DNA from: Dactylonectria macrodidyma
Lineage: Eukaryota; Ascomycota; Sordariomycetes; Hypocreales; Nectriaceae
NCBI GenBank assembly: GCA_020744425.1
Contig: JAGMUV010000050.1
Location: forward strand, 62,001-126,000
Direction of reading: 5' to 3'
Length of the DNA: 64,000 nucleotides
Of the stretch, positions 32,446 to 43,256 are shown in pieces (within the stretch, counting starts at the first letter, position 1; each line of letters begins with the position of its first letter). The translations under genes were made by a program, and so were the position numbers. The notes beneath the pieces were generated by a model. It was not told where the DNA came from and made no database searches. It saw only the letters and a list, made by a program, of their open reading frames with translations.

Positions 32446-35188
32446 ATGTCTGGCTACGTGCCTTCTGACAATCAGTTATCAGCCACGTCCCTTTCCACTT
32501 CCATGACAGATCCTCCAGCACTTTCCGAGTTGCAGCGACCGTCAGGCCACAGCAGTGATGTGCCTATTGACAACACGCCACCCCCACCATACGATGACGC
32601 ATATGCAGGGCTCAATTGGGGTCGCATACCTGGCTATATTCGACCAAATAACACGTCAGATCGACGCGGCTGGTACTGGGAGCACGGTTTTGAGGTCCAG
32701 AAGGGGACAGATGAGAAGAATCGCTTCTGGTTGTGCAAGAGCTGCCATCAAAAGAAGCCGCATAAGTCGTACTTGTTCGCTTCCAGGGGCGTTGAGAATG
32801 TCAAAAGTAAATGAGAAGATGCCATGCATATGAGGGTTGTAGAGAGTCTATTGGCCTTGATCACTGCCCAAGTCAAGAGGACGAAGGTCCCAGTTATATA
32901 CACAACAACGGTGCCCAAGTGGGTCGGGACGCCTCCTCGGCTGGAGCGGAATATCTTTGACAGAGAACATCAAGAACCACATGCTCAAATATCACCACCT
33001 TGATAAGGACAGCGCTGCTATCAATTCAATTCAAGTAATAAAAAAGCAAAAAACCCTGTATTTTAATTGGATAACTTGAATTGAATTGGGTAACCAATTC
33101 AAGTTCTCCAATCAGATAGCCGCTTTTTTTGCTTTTGTGTTACTTGAATTGAATTGATAGCAGCGCTGGATAAGGGTGGTGAGCCAGCGGCGAAGCGGCC
33201 TAGGCACACTTTTTTCGAGCCCATTGGCCTTAACGCGAACAATCTACGCGATCAGCGGATTATGAATCACTACAACTCAACCTTTGAACCGGATCAGTTG
33301 GAGAAGCGTCTTCTTCGCTGGGTTGTTCGTGATCAAATTCCGTTTCACAAACTCGAAAACGAATATTTCCGAGATCTCTGCCAGTACGCGAACCCCCTAA
33401 CGGCTTCAAATCACTGCCTCCCACACCGTACAACAATGCGGGCGTGGATAATTGAGGAGTACACGAGCAACAAAGGAATCATCACGGAGTTGCTCCATGC
33501 GGCTCAGACGAAGATTCATGTGGCGTTTGACCTCTGGACAAGCAGGTCTATGAAATGCTTTGCAGGTAATTATATATTTCATGTCCCCAGCCTCTGAGAT
33601 GTTTTATCCATGGGACCATCTCAGAATGTGAGGATAGATCCACACTATAATAAGAAGCTAATGTGCAATAGGGCTTGTTGTACACTTTATTGACGCCGAC
33701 AACACGTTCCGCACATTCCTACTTGACCTACCTGAGCAGTCTACCGGCCACACCGGTATTAGGATTGCAGAACGGGTAAAGGCAGTTCTTGCAGAGTTTG
33801 CAATCACTGAGGACCAGATCGGATATTTTGTTGCAGATAACGCAACGGAGAATGATACGTGTCTTGAGGACCTGTCTGCTGACTTCAGCTTCGATAAAGC
33901 ATGGCACCGTCTTCGCTGTATGGGCCATGTGATCAATCTTGTCGCACGGGCGCTTCTTTTTGGCAAAGATCCGGACGGATTTGCCGAGGATACAGAGGAG
34001 ATTGCTGATGATTTTCTAAGGAAGATGAAGCAGTGGCGCAAGGCGGGTCCAGTTGGAAAGCTTCACAATATCATGGTGTGGCTAGGGAGCTCTAGTGAGA
34101 GACTCAAACAATTACACGCCCACCACAGCGCCGTATATATCACTGCTAGCGATCCAGATGCGGAAAGGAAGCTCACATACGATCCAGTTCTCGCCAACGA
34201 TACCCGCTGGAACTCCAACAAGGCTGAGATAGAGCGGGGACTGCTGCTTCGGAAACCTATTGAGGTAATGATCGGCGCAGAGGTCCAAGCCTGGCAGCAG
34301 TACTGGAACAAGATCACACACAACAGCACCCGAGAACCTCCAGCGAGGCGGCGGGAGAAGCCGCATATTGTGGATGATGCACTTGAAGATGACGACTGGC
34401 ACACTCTTACAATCTATCTTGAAGTCCTCAAGCCCTTTGAAGAGGCTACAACCCGTATGCAAGGCAATCCTGGCACTGCGTCAGGGAGTCGAGTATGGGA
34501 CATACTCCCTACGTACGAGTTCCTACTTCAACATCTGGAAGAGTTCAAGACGCGATACAAAGATCATAAGGAACAACACTTCCGTTACAATATCAACCAG
34601 GCCTGGATGAAGCTTGACAAGTACTATGGATTGACGGACGATTCGCCCATATATGTGGCAGCTGTTGTGCTACATCCTCGCATGAAGTGGAGCTTCGTTG
34701 ACAAGTTCTGGAACGACAGGCCAGACTGGCGTGACAAGGCTAGGGGTGACGTCAGACAGCTATGGGAAGCTGAGTACAAGCATCGTGTTATTCCCATTCA
34801 ACCAGAGCGACCTCCAGAGCGGCGCAGAATTGTGGTGGCATCGGGCCTCAACGACTTCCTTGATAATCTAACATGTCCTGCGGCCCAACTGGAAGAAGAA
34901 CGGGATGAATACGACCACTATCTTGCACGGACAGATGATCCAGAGCATTTGGCTTGTACAGATCCAATCGCGTACTGGATTAGCAAGCGTAGTGTGTGGC
35001 CTCACCTCTCACAGATGGCCCTTGATATCCTATCAATACCTTGTATGTCGGATGAACCGGAACGAATTTTCAGCCTTACGGGACTCCTGACGCCGGCGAA
35101 CCGTGCGAGGCTGGGAGGCGATATAATTGGGGCGTCTTTGTGCCTTACGGACTGGGACAGGCGGGGGGTGATAGATTTGTTAAAGTAG
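32446..35188 (+). pseudogene. hAT transposase copy 1, interrupted by a MITE
   Basis: Parts 32446-32806, 32964-33001, 33169-33565 and 33672-35188 join into about 770 codons. The N-terminus has a BED-type zinc finger (WLCKSCHQKKPHK, then NHMLKYHH). The core has VAFDLWTSRS, VADNATENDTC and RLRCMGHVINLVAR. The C-terminus has the hAT dimerisation region (YWISKRSVWPHLSQMALDIL, SDEPERIFS). Introns: 33566-33671 (GTAATT...AATAG, phase 1, secure) and 32807-32963 (less certain). The only lesion is the 159-bp MITE at 33010-33168; removing it plus one copy of the flanking repeat restores the frame (HHLDKGGEPAAKRP). Terminal repeats were not identified. Confidence 0.8.
33010..33168. mobile_element. 159-bp hAT-type MITE inside the transposase gene
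   Basis: The ends are near-perfect inverted repeats of about 29 bp starting CAGCGCTGCTATCAATTC, flanked by GATAAGGA (33002-33009) and GATAAGGG (33169-33176), an 8-bp duplication with one mismatch. The centre has a second palindrome (ACTTGAATTGAATTGG / CCAATTCAAGT). Length, 8-bp target repeat and CAG terminus fit a non-autonomous hAT element. Confidence 0.85.
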
Positions 35189-35379
35189 TGGTAAGTCGGC
35201 TCCGCCGTAGCATATGTCACCGCGCTTGGTAACTGATGGGCAATCAGCGCTGAAGGTTTCTGTTTAGTAATATCTGTCAATCAATTACAATCAATGTCAA
35301 TCGACCCCTAAATTGATCAATAGTAATCAATATCAATCTGCTCCTCCGCAGAGCCGCATCAATCAACTGCAATTTGGCC

Positions 35380-35408
35380 AGAATTGAATTGAATTGATTG
35401 ATTAGCAA
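35380..35408. repeat. Possible hAT-like terminus
   Basis: On the minus strand this reads CAGGCTTGCTAATCAATCAA and continues CAATTC, resembling the MITE terminus at 33010. It ends exactly where the piggyBac-like frame begins, so it may be the right end of hAT copy 1 or of a related element. No matching left end was found. Confidence 0.35.
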
Positions 35409-36953
35409 GCCTGATTGGAGTTCCCCTCAGCCCGGTTCACAAGGCGCAGAACACTCATTTATCAAGTTCATGCCCTACTGGAAGTTTCAGCTCATCCACC
35501 GTCATCTCCGCCCTTTTGACCACACCAAGATCGATGAGACCGATGAGGAACACCTACCAGAGGTGTTCCAAGGCATTGAAGAGTGGTCTAACCACATACA
35601 AGCAGTCTCAGCCGAGCTTTTAACTGCTGGGTCTCACCTTGCCGTGGATGAGTGCATGGTTGGTTATACGAGGAAATGTGACGCCAAAACAACGGTCAAG
35701 GGCAAGCCAGAACCAGTGGGATTCAAGATCTGGGTTATCGCCCAACAGGGCTTCTTTCTTCGCTGGCTTTGGCACATCAGAGATGCGACTTATGGCCCCG
35801 TTGGCATCGAGCTTCCACAGAAGAAGTCATCCACACGTTCTCAGGGCCGGGGCGCTTCCAAGGCCGCAGGGAAAGAGCTAGCCAGGGAAGAGAAGCCCAT
35901 TGCCTTGAACCCGACCCAAGCCGTCGTCATTGCCCTAGCAAATCTACTGCCAAAAGCGACATATCATGTCTTCATCGATAACCTCTTCTCGTCATCAGGT
36001 CTCCTCCGCAGTCTTCGGAATCACGGCCACGGAGCCACAGGCACGGCCCGCAAGAACAGCGGCATCAACAAGGAATTGGCAGAGGATAAGGGCAATGACG
36101 GCAAGGTCAAGAGAAGCTACGAATTTAACAAGGTCAAGGCGATACCGACCCCTGACATTAAGGTACCAATTTCTGACACTTTTACTTTGAAAATCCCTAC
36201 TAATCTGTCGTCATTCTATATCCCTAGGTCAACCATATCGCTTGGAAAGACAACAAGCTTGTGTTATTTATGACAACCGTGTTCACTGGCGCCGACGATG
36301 AGCGAGTTGAACGCCAAAGGAGGAAGCCGTCGTCACGCAAGCCCGAGGCCAAGCCAATACGCCAATTCTTTGGTGACGAAGCTGTCAAGATAGTTCAAAT
36401 CCCGACGGTCGCTGCTGCTTATAACGAAGAAATGAATCATGTTGACCGTGGTGATCAGTTGAGGTCATATTATGAGTATAGGCATCCCCTACGCCGCGGT
36501 GCTTGGCAGGCACTTTGCTGGACCTTCCTCCTAGATGTGGCCCTTGTTAACAGTTATCTTCTTCAGCGTTACGGGCAGCCACGTTGGAAGCGATATACGA
36601 AGCATAGGGAATGGCGAGAGTGCATTTATAATGCATTATTCAACACATACGGTCATGAAAGTCAGTCAAGGAAGAGATATCGCGCAGGGGAGGAATTGGA
36701 CGATGAGGGCACCGAAACACGGCTAATTGAGCATAATCTTGTCCGTCGGAAGAACCCTGTGGATTGCGTATGCTGTCAGGGCTTTCGGCAAGGTCAAGTG
36801 AGGTCAAAAGGTCAGAAAAGGAGGAAGCCGTTGGGGCCGGGTGATGCTAACAAGATCCGGGTAGGGACGAGATATTGGTGTAGTGTGTGCCAAGTCGCGT
36901 TATGTAACAATGACTCCTGTTGGTACATCTATCATAATAGAAAAAAGGCGTAA
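35409..36953 (+). pseudogene. piggyBac-like transposase copy 1, 5' truncated
   Basis: Exons 35409-36162 and 36228-36953 (65-nt intron, GTACCA...CCTAG). Conserved DDE_Tnp_1_7 blocks are visible: HSFIKF, LIHRHLRPFDHT, LAVDECMVGYTRKCDAKTTV with the catalytic Asp, KPEPVGFKIWVIA, YHVFIDNLFSSSGLL, and NEEMNHVDRGDQLRSYYEYRH. The C-terminal Cys-rich domain (CVCCQGFRQGQ, then CSVCQVALCNNDSCW) is complete. The N-terminal 150 or so residues present in copy 2 are missing; the frame starts abruptly beside a hAT-like terminus. No internal stops, so the truncation is the main lesion. Confidence 0.8.
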
Positions 36954-37022
36954 TAAGATGTACCTTTAATTTGCTGCATTTTAATTGGCCTGACCCCTCA
37001 AAAGCTACCGAGGTGTTGTCTT

Positions 37023-37277
37023 GTGAGCACTCGTGGGATGGCACAGCATAAACTTGTCCGAAGGGGAAAAAAAGCTAATTGCGTTGCTTGTCAGGGCCAC
37101 CGGGTTGGGCAGCCAAGGTCAAGAACCTCAAGAAAGCCTTTGGCGCCGGTCAGCAATAATAAGAAGAGGCCTCAATTAAAGAAGAAGAGGCATCAATCAA
37201 TTTGGGGGTGTGAGCAGTGTGATGTCGCGATTTGTAACTCAAAATATTGTTGGGACATCTATCATGGGCTAATTTAG
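37023..37277 (+). pseudogene. Orphan piggyBac C-terminal Cys-rich domain
   Basis: About 80 codons encode only the last part of a piggyBac-like transposase: HKLVRRGKKANCVACQGHR followed by CEQCDVAICNSKYCWDIYH. The downstream sequence (ATGTACCTTTCATTC...TTTTAATTGGGC) matches the 3' flank of copy 1 at 36957-36993, so this is the 3' end of another copy, placed in tandem. It starts with no ATG. Confidence 0.75.
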
Positions 37278-37750
37278 GTAGGGAATAATGTACCTTTCAT
37301 TCTTGCATTTTAATTGGGCAGACATCCCTGGAGTGACCTGGCGGGAGCCTTTCGACAATTGAGGGGATCTGACCAAGGTTTTTGACGTCAGAAACCTCGA
37401 GGTATTTTACATGTCAAAAACCTCTCATTGGCCAATGTCCATTTCATCTCCACTATTTTCCATATCGGTCTCTTCCCAACCTCAGCCATCCACAACAATG
37501 GAGTCTTGGAAGGCGTTTTCTATCTTTATCAGCCGAGCAACATCAACTGTCTCCCAGTTTTTGACAGCCATCGGTTCTGCCGGATTATCTTTGACCGTCT
37601 TGAGCACCCGACTGTTCATACAGATGAAAGTGACTTTATCAGTGCTAAGTAGACTAAGCCGACTCCGAAGCCTACAATGAAGGTAGTTCGTAGCACTGAA
37701 GGAACGCTCTAAAGGAACAGAACGCAGAAGAGAATTTGGTGATGATTTGG

Positions 37751-38652
37751 ACTACCCTTGCAGCGACTTTGCAGTTCCTTAGAGCGACTGTGTAGTGGGT
37801 CCGCCATTCCTAATTAGGACGATCTGCCACCGCCTTCCCATTAGAGCTAGGACTTACTCTCACCGCCTTCCGCATTGAGCGACCCCATAAAGCCCACCGC
37901 CTTCCTTTTTAGCTAGCCAACCTTGCAAATGTTGAACTTGATGAAATTGAAGCTATCCGCCTTACACTCTCACTTTAGGTCAAAGACCTGCTCATACGCA
38001 TGCATCCCTTTAGTCGGTGGCTTTTGTCGTAGCCGCTTTGGCTGACTCTCTCTCGGTGCGTGATTTACAAGGGGAAACAGCTGCTGTTGCGGGAATTGGG
38101 CAAATTGGCTCTGACAGCCGCTCCCTGTGCCTGGGATCACTGTGTGCAATGGCGGGCGAGACCCGGGGACCGTAAAAGAAGCCGGGTATTCTCTCGGGCC
38201 AGGCCATTGAGGCCCCCCGGGGGGCTGTGGCGGCTCGTATGCCTCAAATTGTGAGGGAATTCTCATCATTGCTCCTTGTTGTAACTGACTTCGCTGGACC
38301 GTGTGCGAGGCTACGTTCGTGAGCTGCGATGCCAGCGACGAGGGCATGACGATTATCTCGTCGTGTAGCGGCTCCATTGTGCGTTGGTTGTGCGGTGGTT
38401 GTGCGTTGAGGAAGCAAGATCAAATTCCCCTTAATTGCGCGTGGGGTTTACGCCGGCAGAACAAGGTTGGCAGAATCCTGAAAAGGGAAAGACTGAAGAT
38501 ACTTCGAAATGCGCTAATTACAGTGGGAAACCCCACAAAAGTTATGTACTTCATGTCGGATGACCTTTTGGGTTAGAGTAGCTTCTGTTTATGGCTAGTG
38601 TTGTGGGTCACACAGTCACTCTAAGGAACTGCACAGTCGCTGCAAGGGTAGT
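37751..38652. mobile_element. 902-bp TIR element carrying an ORF
   Basis: Arms 37751-37793 and 38610-38652 are inverted copies (43 nt, two mismatches) starting ACTACCCTTGCAGCGACT. The interior holds three spaced copies of CACCGCCTTCC (about 37824-37910) and a 135-codon minus-strand ORF. No transposase and no clear target duplication are visible. It could be a non-autonomous DNA transposon that captured host sequence. Confidence 0.6.
37970..38377 (-). CDS. ORF of unknown function inside the TIR element
   Basis: A true ATG at 38377 opens 135 codons rich in Pro, Gln and Ser (EPPQPPGGPQWPGPREYP), with a short basic stretch near the end (PKRLRQKPPTKG). No family is recognised. A CAG|GTCTTT near the end could be a splice donor, so it may be the first exon of a captured host gene. 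Its position between the inverted repeats suggests it moves with the element. Confidence 0.35.
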   Translation of the reverse strand: MEPLHDEIIVMPSSLASQLTNVASHTVQRSQLQQGAMMRIPSQFEAYEPPQPPGGPQWPGPREYPASFTVPGSRPPLHTVIPGTGSGCQSQFAQFPQQQLFPLVNHAPRESQPKRLRQKPPTKGMHAYEQVFDLK

Positions 38653-38723
38653 CTAAATTACCGCCAGAAACCCCCTTTAGGAATTTGACGGTCAAAAACG
38701 TTTTTTGATGGTCAGAAACGGAA

Positions 38724-39143
38724 CCCTACTCAGGATATCGTCTAGAATGCCCAGTGATAGTTCTTCTATGAACACAATAACCATTTTGACCATGATATTT
38801 CTCCTTGGAACATTTGCAGCAGTTAGTCATTTGCCTCAAAACTTTCTGTTAGATTGTAGCACATATACCCAATTGATAAGAGAAGCTGTAACATCAGTAG
38901 CGGCGCTACGTTTTTGGTGTAACGGTTTATCTGACACTTTCCTTGTATTTAGAAAGTCTAATTTTATAGACTGTCATCTCCAGTGTCGCTTTCAGGGTGT
39001 CTGACTCGGGAGCTGCGGAGACGACGGCCAACTTGTGGCCTTTTATGGCGGTAGTAATTTCCCTAACGTGCGTGGTGATTGGCTTTTGGTATTGGCGGCG
39101 ACGAGCAAAGAGGGTCAAAGCTAGAATGGAGTATAGCGTGTGA
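38724..39143 (+). pseudogene. Remnant of a CorA-like membrane domain
   Basis: Translated text includes RMPSDSSSMNTITILTMIFL then LGTFAA, followed about 250 bp later by NLWPFMAVVISLTCVVIGFW and WRRR. This pair resembles the two C-terminal transmembrane helices (with a DSSSMKTIA-like lead-in) common in fungal CorA-type and ankyrin/CorA-like proteins. The segment between them is not clearly open and no upstream soluble domain is present, so this looks like a decayed 3' fragment. Confidence 0.45.
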
Positions 39144-39296
39144 TATCCGGACAGAGATCTCTTTGTCATATGCAGCATTTACGGCTTAAAACAAGCTACA
39201 CCAATAGGAGTGCACACTCCACCTATAGTAGTCAGTTTAAATGCGACACTTTCATATGTTCCATATCTAGCAAGGATAAAAACTAGGCAGATGATA

Positions 39297-40267
39297 TCAG
39301 GTCTGTATCATTGGTACTCCTGCCGTCCTCAGAATCTCAGACGGGCCTAGCTCAATCCATTGTTGAGCCTTTGCTTCATTAGACATCCAGATAACTCCAA
39401 GCATCCCGGCAGCATTAGCATAAGCACCATTTAGTCCGGCCGATCGCCTTGGGATGACCATCATGCCACTCCGGTCAAAAATGACATTATGTGGCGGAGC
39501 TTCGTTGATGCCACTCATCGACCGTCCGAGTGCCTTCTTTACCTGGTCAAATAACTCGAGGTACGCGATGAACAGGTCTTTAATGCTCGGCAGGTCTGGG
39601 CCAAATGTGCGCACAAAGGCCTGGTATGGCATTTGATGACCTTTTCCAACGATATTCCGCCATACATCGAATGCATGTTCTGAGTGGGGGATTAGCTGCA
39701 TGTGTTTGTGCATCCTGCTGCAGCCGGATTCAACACCGCAATTATAGAGCACCATGTAGTCCCCGGTAAGAGATGAGATGACGGTATGTGCCGCTTTGAT
39801 GTCGTCAATATCCAGGGGCTCGAATTGCCTGCGGTATCCGTCTTGTGTCAGGAGAAGAAAGTGTGGGCGAAACGCGTTGAACATGTTGAATGTGAGAAGG
39901 TGAGTGGTGCCAATCTCTTGGATCTCAAATCCAGCAACATTGATATCACTCCCTGGCTTCAGATTGGATGTGCTGTTGTCTAAACTAGAGGCGCCTAGAG
40001 GATCTGACGGGATGCTAGGCTTGTTTTTAAGGGCACCACTGATCTTAAATTCAATCTGGAATCAGGCAAGGTCTCCCCGTTAGTGTTCACACCCGAAATT
40101 GGGTTCTTAATGAGATTACTGACTCTCAAGTCGCCATCACGATGAGGCATTATCATGGGGGCTTGATCGTAGAATATGAGCCCCTCCTTAACCAACCGGT
40201 CAAACTGCGCGAGGATTTCATTTTCGTCAAGTGTTATAGCTCCACTAGGGGGCAATTCGACTGCCAT
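39297..40267 (-). pseudogene. Ap4A phosphorylase (APA1/2-type, HIT superfamily), frameshifted
   Basis: The ATG at 40267 opens the N-terminal part (FDRLVKEGLIFYDQ, then VSNLIKNPISG). Near 40045-40050 the frame is lost by one base; the second frame resumes with FKISGALKNKPSIPSDPLGA, GSDINVAGFEIQEIGTTHLL and continues to the stop at 39297. It contains the catalytic HIT-type signature GCSRMHKHMQLIP (H-x-H-x-Q). These enzymes split diadenosine tetraphosphate to ADP and ATP. The 37-nt GTGTGAAC...CCAG stretch at the break could be called an intron but is too short, so a single-base deletion (PDSRFEFK) is more likely. It is stranded between transposons. Confidence 0.7.
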
Positions 40268-40746
40268 AATGAGCAGTGGCTTGTTTTGGAGACTTTGAGA
40301 TCATGCTCCATTTGAGTCGGAAGAGTGGGATGGTGTGTGTTGAAAGCTATGCCACTTTGGATTGCATGAGAATGTGATTATTGTGTTGTTTCTAGCTAAA
40401 GCGGCGGTCAGGCGGTCTCGGGAGAGATCGGCTGTGCTGCTAGTTGCCTTACATTTTAGGTGTGAATTGGGACGCCCGCTTGAACAGACCTGTGACACCC
40501 TGGTCCACCAACAATGTGTCATCCTAAAAGCGGGGTTTGATGACAGAGGCCTAAGGCACATTGAACTCTGGTAGGAAATTAATCCCTCACTTATTGAGAA
40601 AGTAAAATACTACGTCACCTACGGTTTGGATTGGATTGGATTTTATTTCGCCCGGAGGGAAGTCCCTATCTCCTGAGTGCGTGAACACCTGCACAATGTC
40701 AATTGCCCCACATGCCTTCAGGAACCCCGGAAGTACGTGAGGGGTA

Positions 40747-41048
40747 CGGAGGGCCCTTTCAAAAGTCTTGTCCAAGCGCTAAATGCGCCACATCTCTCAA
40801 TCCTTGTCAGTTACCTAAGATACAAGATGTAGAATCCAGCCACAATGAGTTAGCTGCTACGTCCACTATAGTTTTAGGGGTGCTAGGGGGATTATAATCT
40901 AACACAGTGAGGACAGGCTGCTGTAAAATCAGCAGCCTTCAGCGAATGCCGCACCGTAGAAAGTACTTGATGTACTTAACCCAGCCACAGCTGTTGGGTT
41001 TCCTTTTTCGAACTAGCGCTTGGACAAGACTTTTGAAAGGGCCCTCCG
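40747..41048. mobile_element. 302-bp mariner-type MITE
   Basis: Perfect 34-bp inverted repeats, 40747-40780 and 41015-41048, start CGGAGGGCCCTTTCAAAAGT and are flanked by TA on both sides. The centre has a hairpin GGCTGCTG/CAGCAGCC. There is no ORF. A related lone terminus occurs at 59669-59696. It sits between the left TIR of the piggyBac-like element and the transposase ATG. Confidence 0.85.
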
Positions 41049-41115
41049 TACGGAAAGTTTAATCCGTGAAAGATTTCGTGCCAATTCCCCGCCAAAACAC
41101 CACCAATTCATTTTG

Positions 41116-43160
41116 ATGAGAACGATGGAGTCCCCTCCAATTCTTGACGAGATCCGGGTCATCAATCCCTATGATGACAAGAGCTTCCTCGATGAGAGGC
41201 ACAGCCATCGCATTTGGCCAAATGACTCGACCCGGGCCGCGGTTTTTCCGGCCGAAGAGGACCAAGGCACGACCTTCGAGCCCTTCCCAGTGGAACGGCG
41301 CGAATTTCACATCAACACACTGCCCCCAACGCCTCTGAAGCTGTTCCAACTTTTCCTCCCTATATCACTCGTTGAAAAATGGGTCGTCTACACCAAAAGC
41401 TGGGTCTCGTGGCTGAAAATGAACGGCTGAAAATGAACGGCTGGATTGACAGCTGGAAGACCGAAATGAAGCTAACTTCAAAACTCCACAAATGGGAAGG
41501 TCCAACGGCTTCAGAGGTGATGACGATGATTGCAGTGCTTATTTATATGGGTGTGCATAAGGAAAAGAAGATACGAAGCTATTGGGAGAGCCCCAAGCCC
41601 GGTATTCAACGGTCTCAACACTCATTTATTAAGTTCATTTCATACGATAACTTTCAACTTATCCACAGGCACCTTCGCCCCTTTGACCACACCCAAGTTG
41701 ACGAGACTGCACCACTTCCGAAGGTATTCCAAGGCGTTGAAGAGTGGTCTGAGCATATACAAGCCGTATCTATGCGGCTATTCCGGCCTGGATCTCAGCT
41801 GGCTATCGATGAGTGCATAATCCGCTATACGGGCAGAAATGACGCTATCACGACTATCAAAAGCAAGCCCGACCCCGTGGGCTTCAAGATTTGGGTCATA
41901 GCCCAGCTGGGCTTCTTTATTCACTGGCTATGGCATATCAAAGATGCAGAACACGGCGCTGTTGACGTTAAAATTTCAACGCAGACATTATCATCACAAC
42001 CGTCACAAGCCCGGCCTAGGAAAAGAAGAAAGGTCTCAGCCAAGGCCGCAGAGAAAGCCCCTGATATAGAAGACAACAATGAAGCAGTGAATTCTACCCA
42101 AGCCATCGTTGTTAGCCTTACAAAAACACTGCCAAAATCGACATATCACGTATTTGTGGATAACCTCTTCTCGTCCCCACCTCTCTTCCGCAACCTCCGC
42201 AAACAGGGCTACGGGGCCACTGGCACAGCTCGTACGAATAGCGGCATCCACGAGGAATTAGCCAGGGATAAGAACGATGACGGTAAGGTAAAAAAAATGT
42301 ACGAATTTAATGCCGTCAAGGCGATACCAACCCCTGACAACCAGGTACTGACTTCAAGATACTTTTGGCTGAGAATCCCCTACTAATTCGTCTTCGTGCT
42401 GTAACCATAGGTCAACCAAATCGCTTGGAAGGACAATAAGCTTGTGTTATTCTTATCTACCGTGTTCACTGGTGCCGACGATGAGCGTGTCATCCGACAG
42501 AGGAAGAAGCCGTCATCCAAGAAGTCAGAGGCCAAGCCGATACGCCTTTTTTTTGGTAACGAAGCTATTAAAATGATCAACATACCGACAGTAGCTGCTG
42601 CTTATAACGACGAGATGAACCATGTTGACCGTGGTGACCAATTGAGGTCATATTATAAGTATGATCATGCCCTACGCCGTGGTGCATGGCAGGCACTAGC
42701 CTGGACCTTCCTCCTTGATGTGGCCCTTATTAGCAGCTATGTTGTTCAACTTCACGGGCAGCCAAATTGGAAGAGATATACCAACCACAGAGCGTGGCGA
42801 GAGTGCATTTATAACGAATTATTTAACGCCTACGGTTACGACAGTCAGGCAAGGAAGCACTACCGAGCAGGAGACGAGCGTGATCTACAAAGCCCTCAAT
42901 TACAGAGGGAACACACCAATCGTGAGATAAATCTCGTCAACCGTCATGTCATGTCAGACTGCCTAGCCTGTCAGGGGTGTCGGCAAGGGCAGGTGAGAGC
43001 AAAAGCTCAGAAATGGAGCCCTCTTGAAGAGATCACCGGCAATGAGGAGAAAAAGGAGCAAGAGACGCTACGGTCGCAAACTTCGTATGGCTGCCGTATT
43101 TGTAATGTAGCAATTTGTAAGTCCAAGCATTGCTGGGACTTCTATCACCACCTAATTTAG
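41116..43160 (+). pseudogene. piggyBac-like transposase copy 2, 14-bp duplication
   Basis: Starts at the ATG at 41116 and runs to an in-frame stop caused by a tandem copy of CTGAAAATGAACGG (41413-41426 and 41427-41440). Removing one copy gives the expected WLKMNGWIDSWKTEMK and a continuous frame to 42344. A 66-nt intron (42345-42410, GTACTG...CATAG) joins the last exon to 43160. Blocks seen: HSFIKF, LRPFDHTQVDE, LAIDECIIRYTGRNDAITT, KPDPVGFKIWVIAQ, STYHVFVDNLFSS, NDEMNHVDRGDQLRSYYKY, and the C-terminal CLACQGCRQGQ...CRICNVAICKSKHCWDFYH. It is the more complete of the two copies and otherwise undamaged. Confidence 0.8.
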
Positions 43161-43256
43161 CAGAAGAATTTTGTACCTTTAATTTGATGCACTTTAATTG
43201 GCTACAACCCCTCATCGTGACCTCGTTGCAGGTTTTCACGCACTCAGGAGATAGGG

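Larger units (their letters stand above)
40664..43256 (+). mobile_element. piggyBac-like element copy 2
   Basis: Terminal inverted repeats of 28 bp lie at 40664-40691 and 43229-43256 (CCCTATCTCCTGAGTGCGTG, one mismatch in the shared stretch). The element carries the transposase gene plus a 302-bp mariner-type MITE in its 5' part. The usual TTAA target duplication is not present at either end (AAGT and CCTT instead), so the ends may be a few bases off or the duplication differs. Confidence 0.7.

Noticed and set aside
40025..40090. Very short intron in the Ap4A phosphorylase gene
   Set aside because: GT...AG spacing of about 37 nt with the branch-like site six bases from the donor is too short to be credible; a frameshift explains it better.
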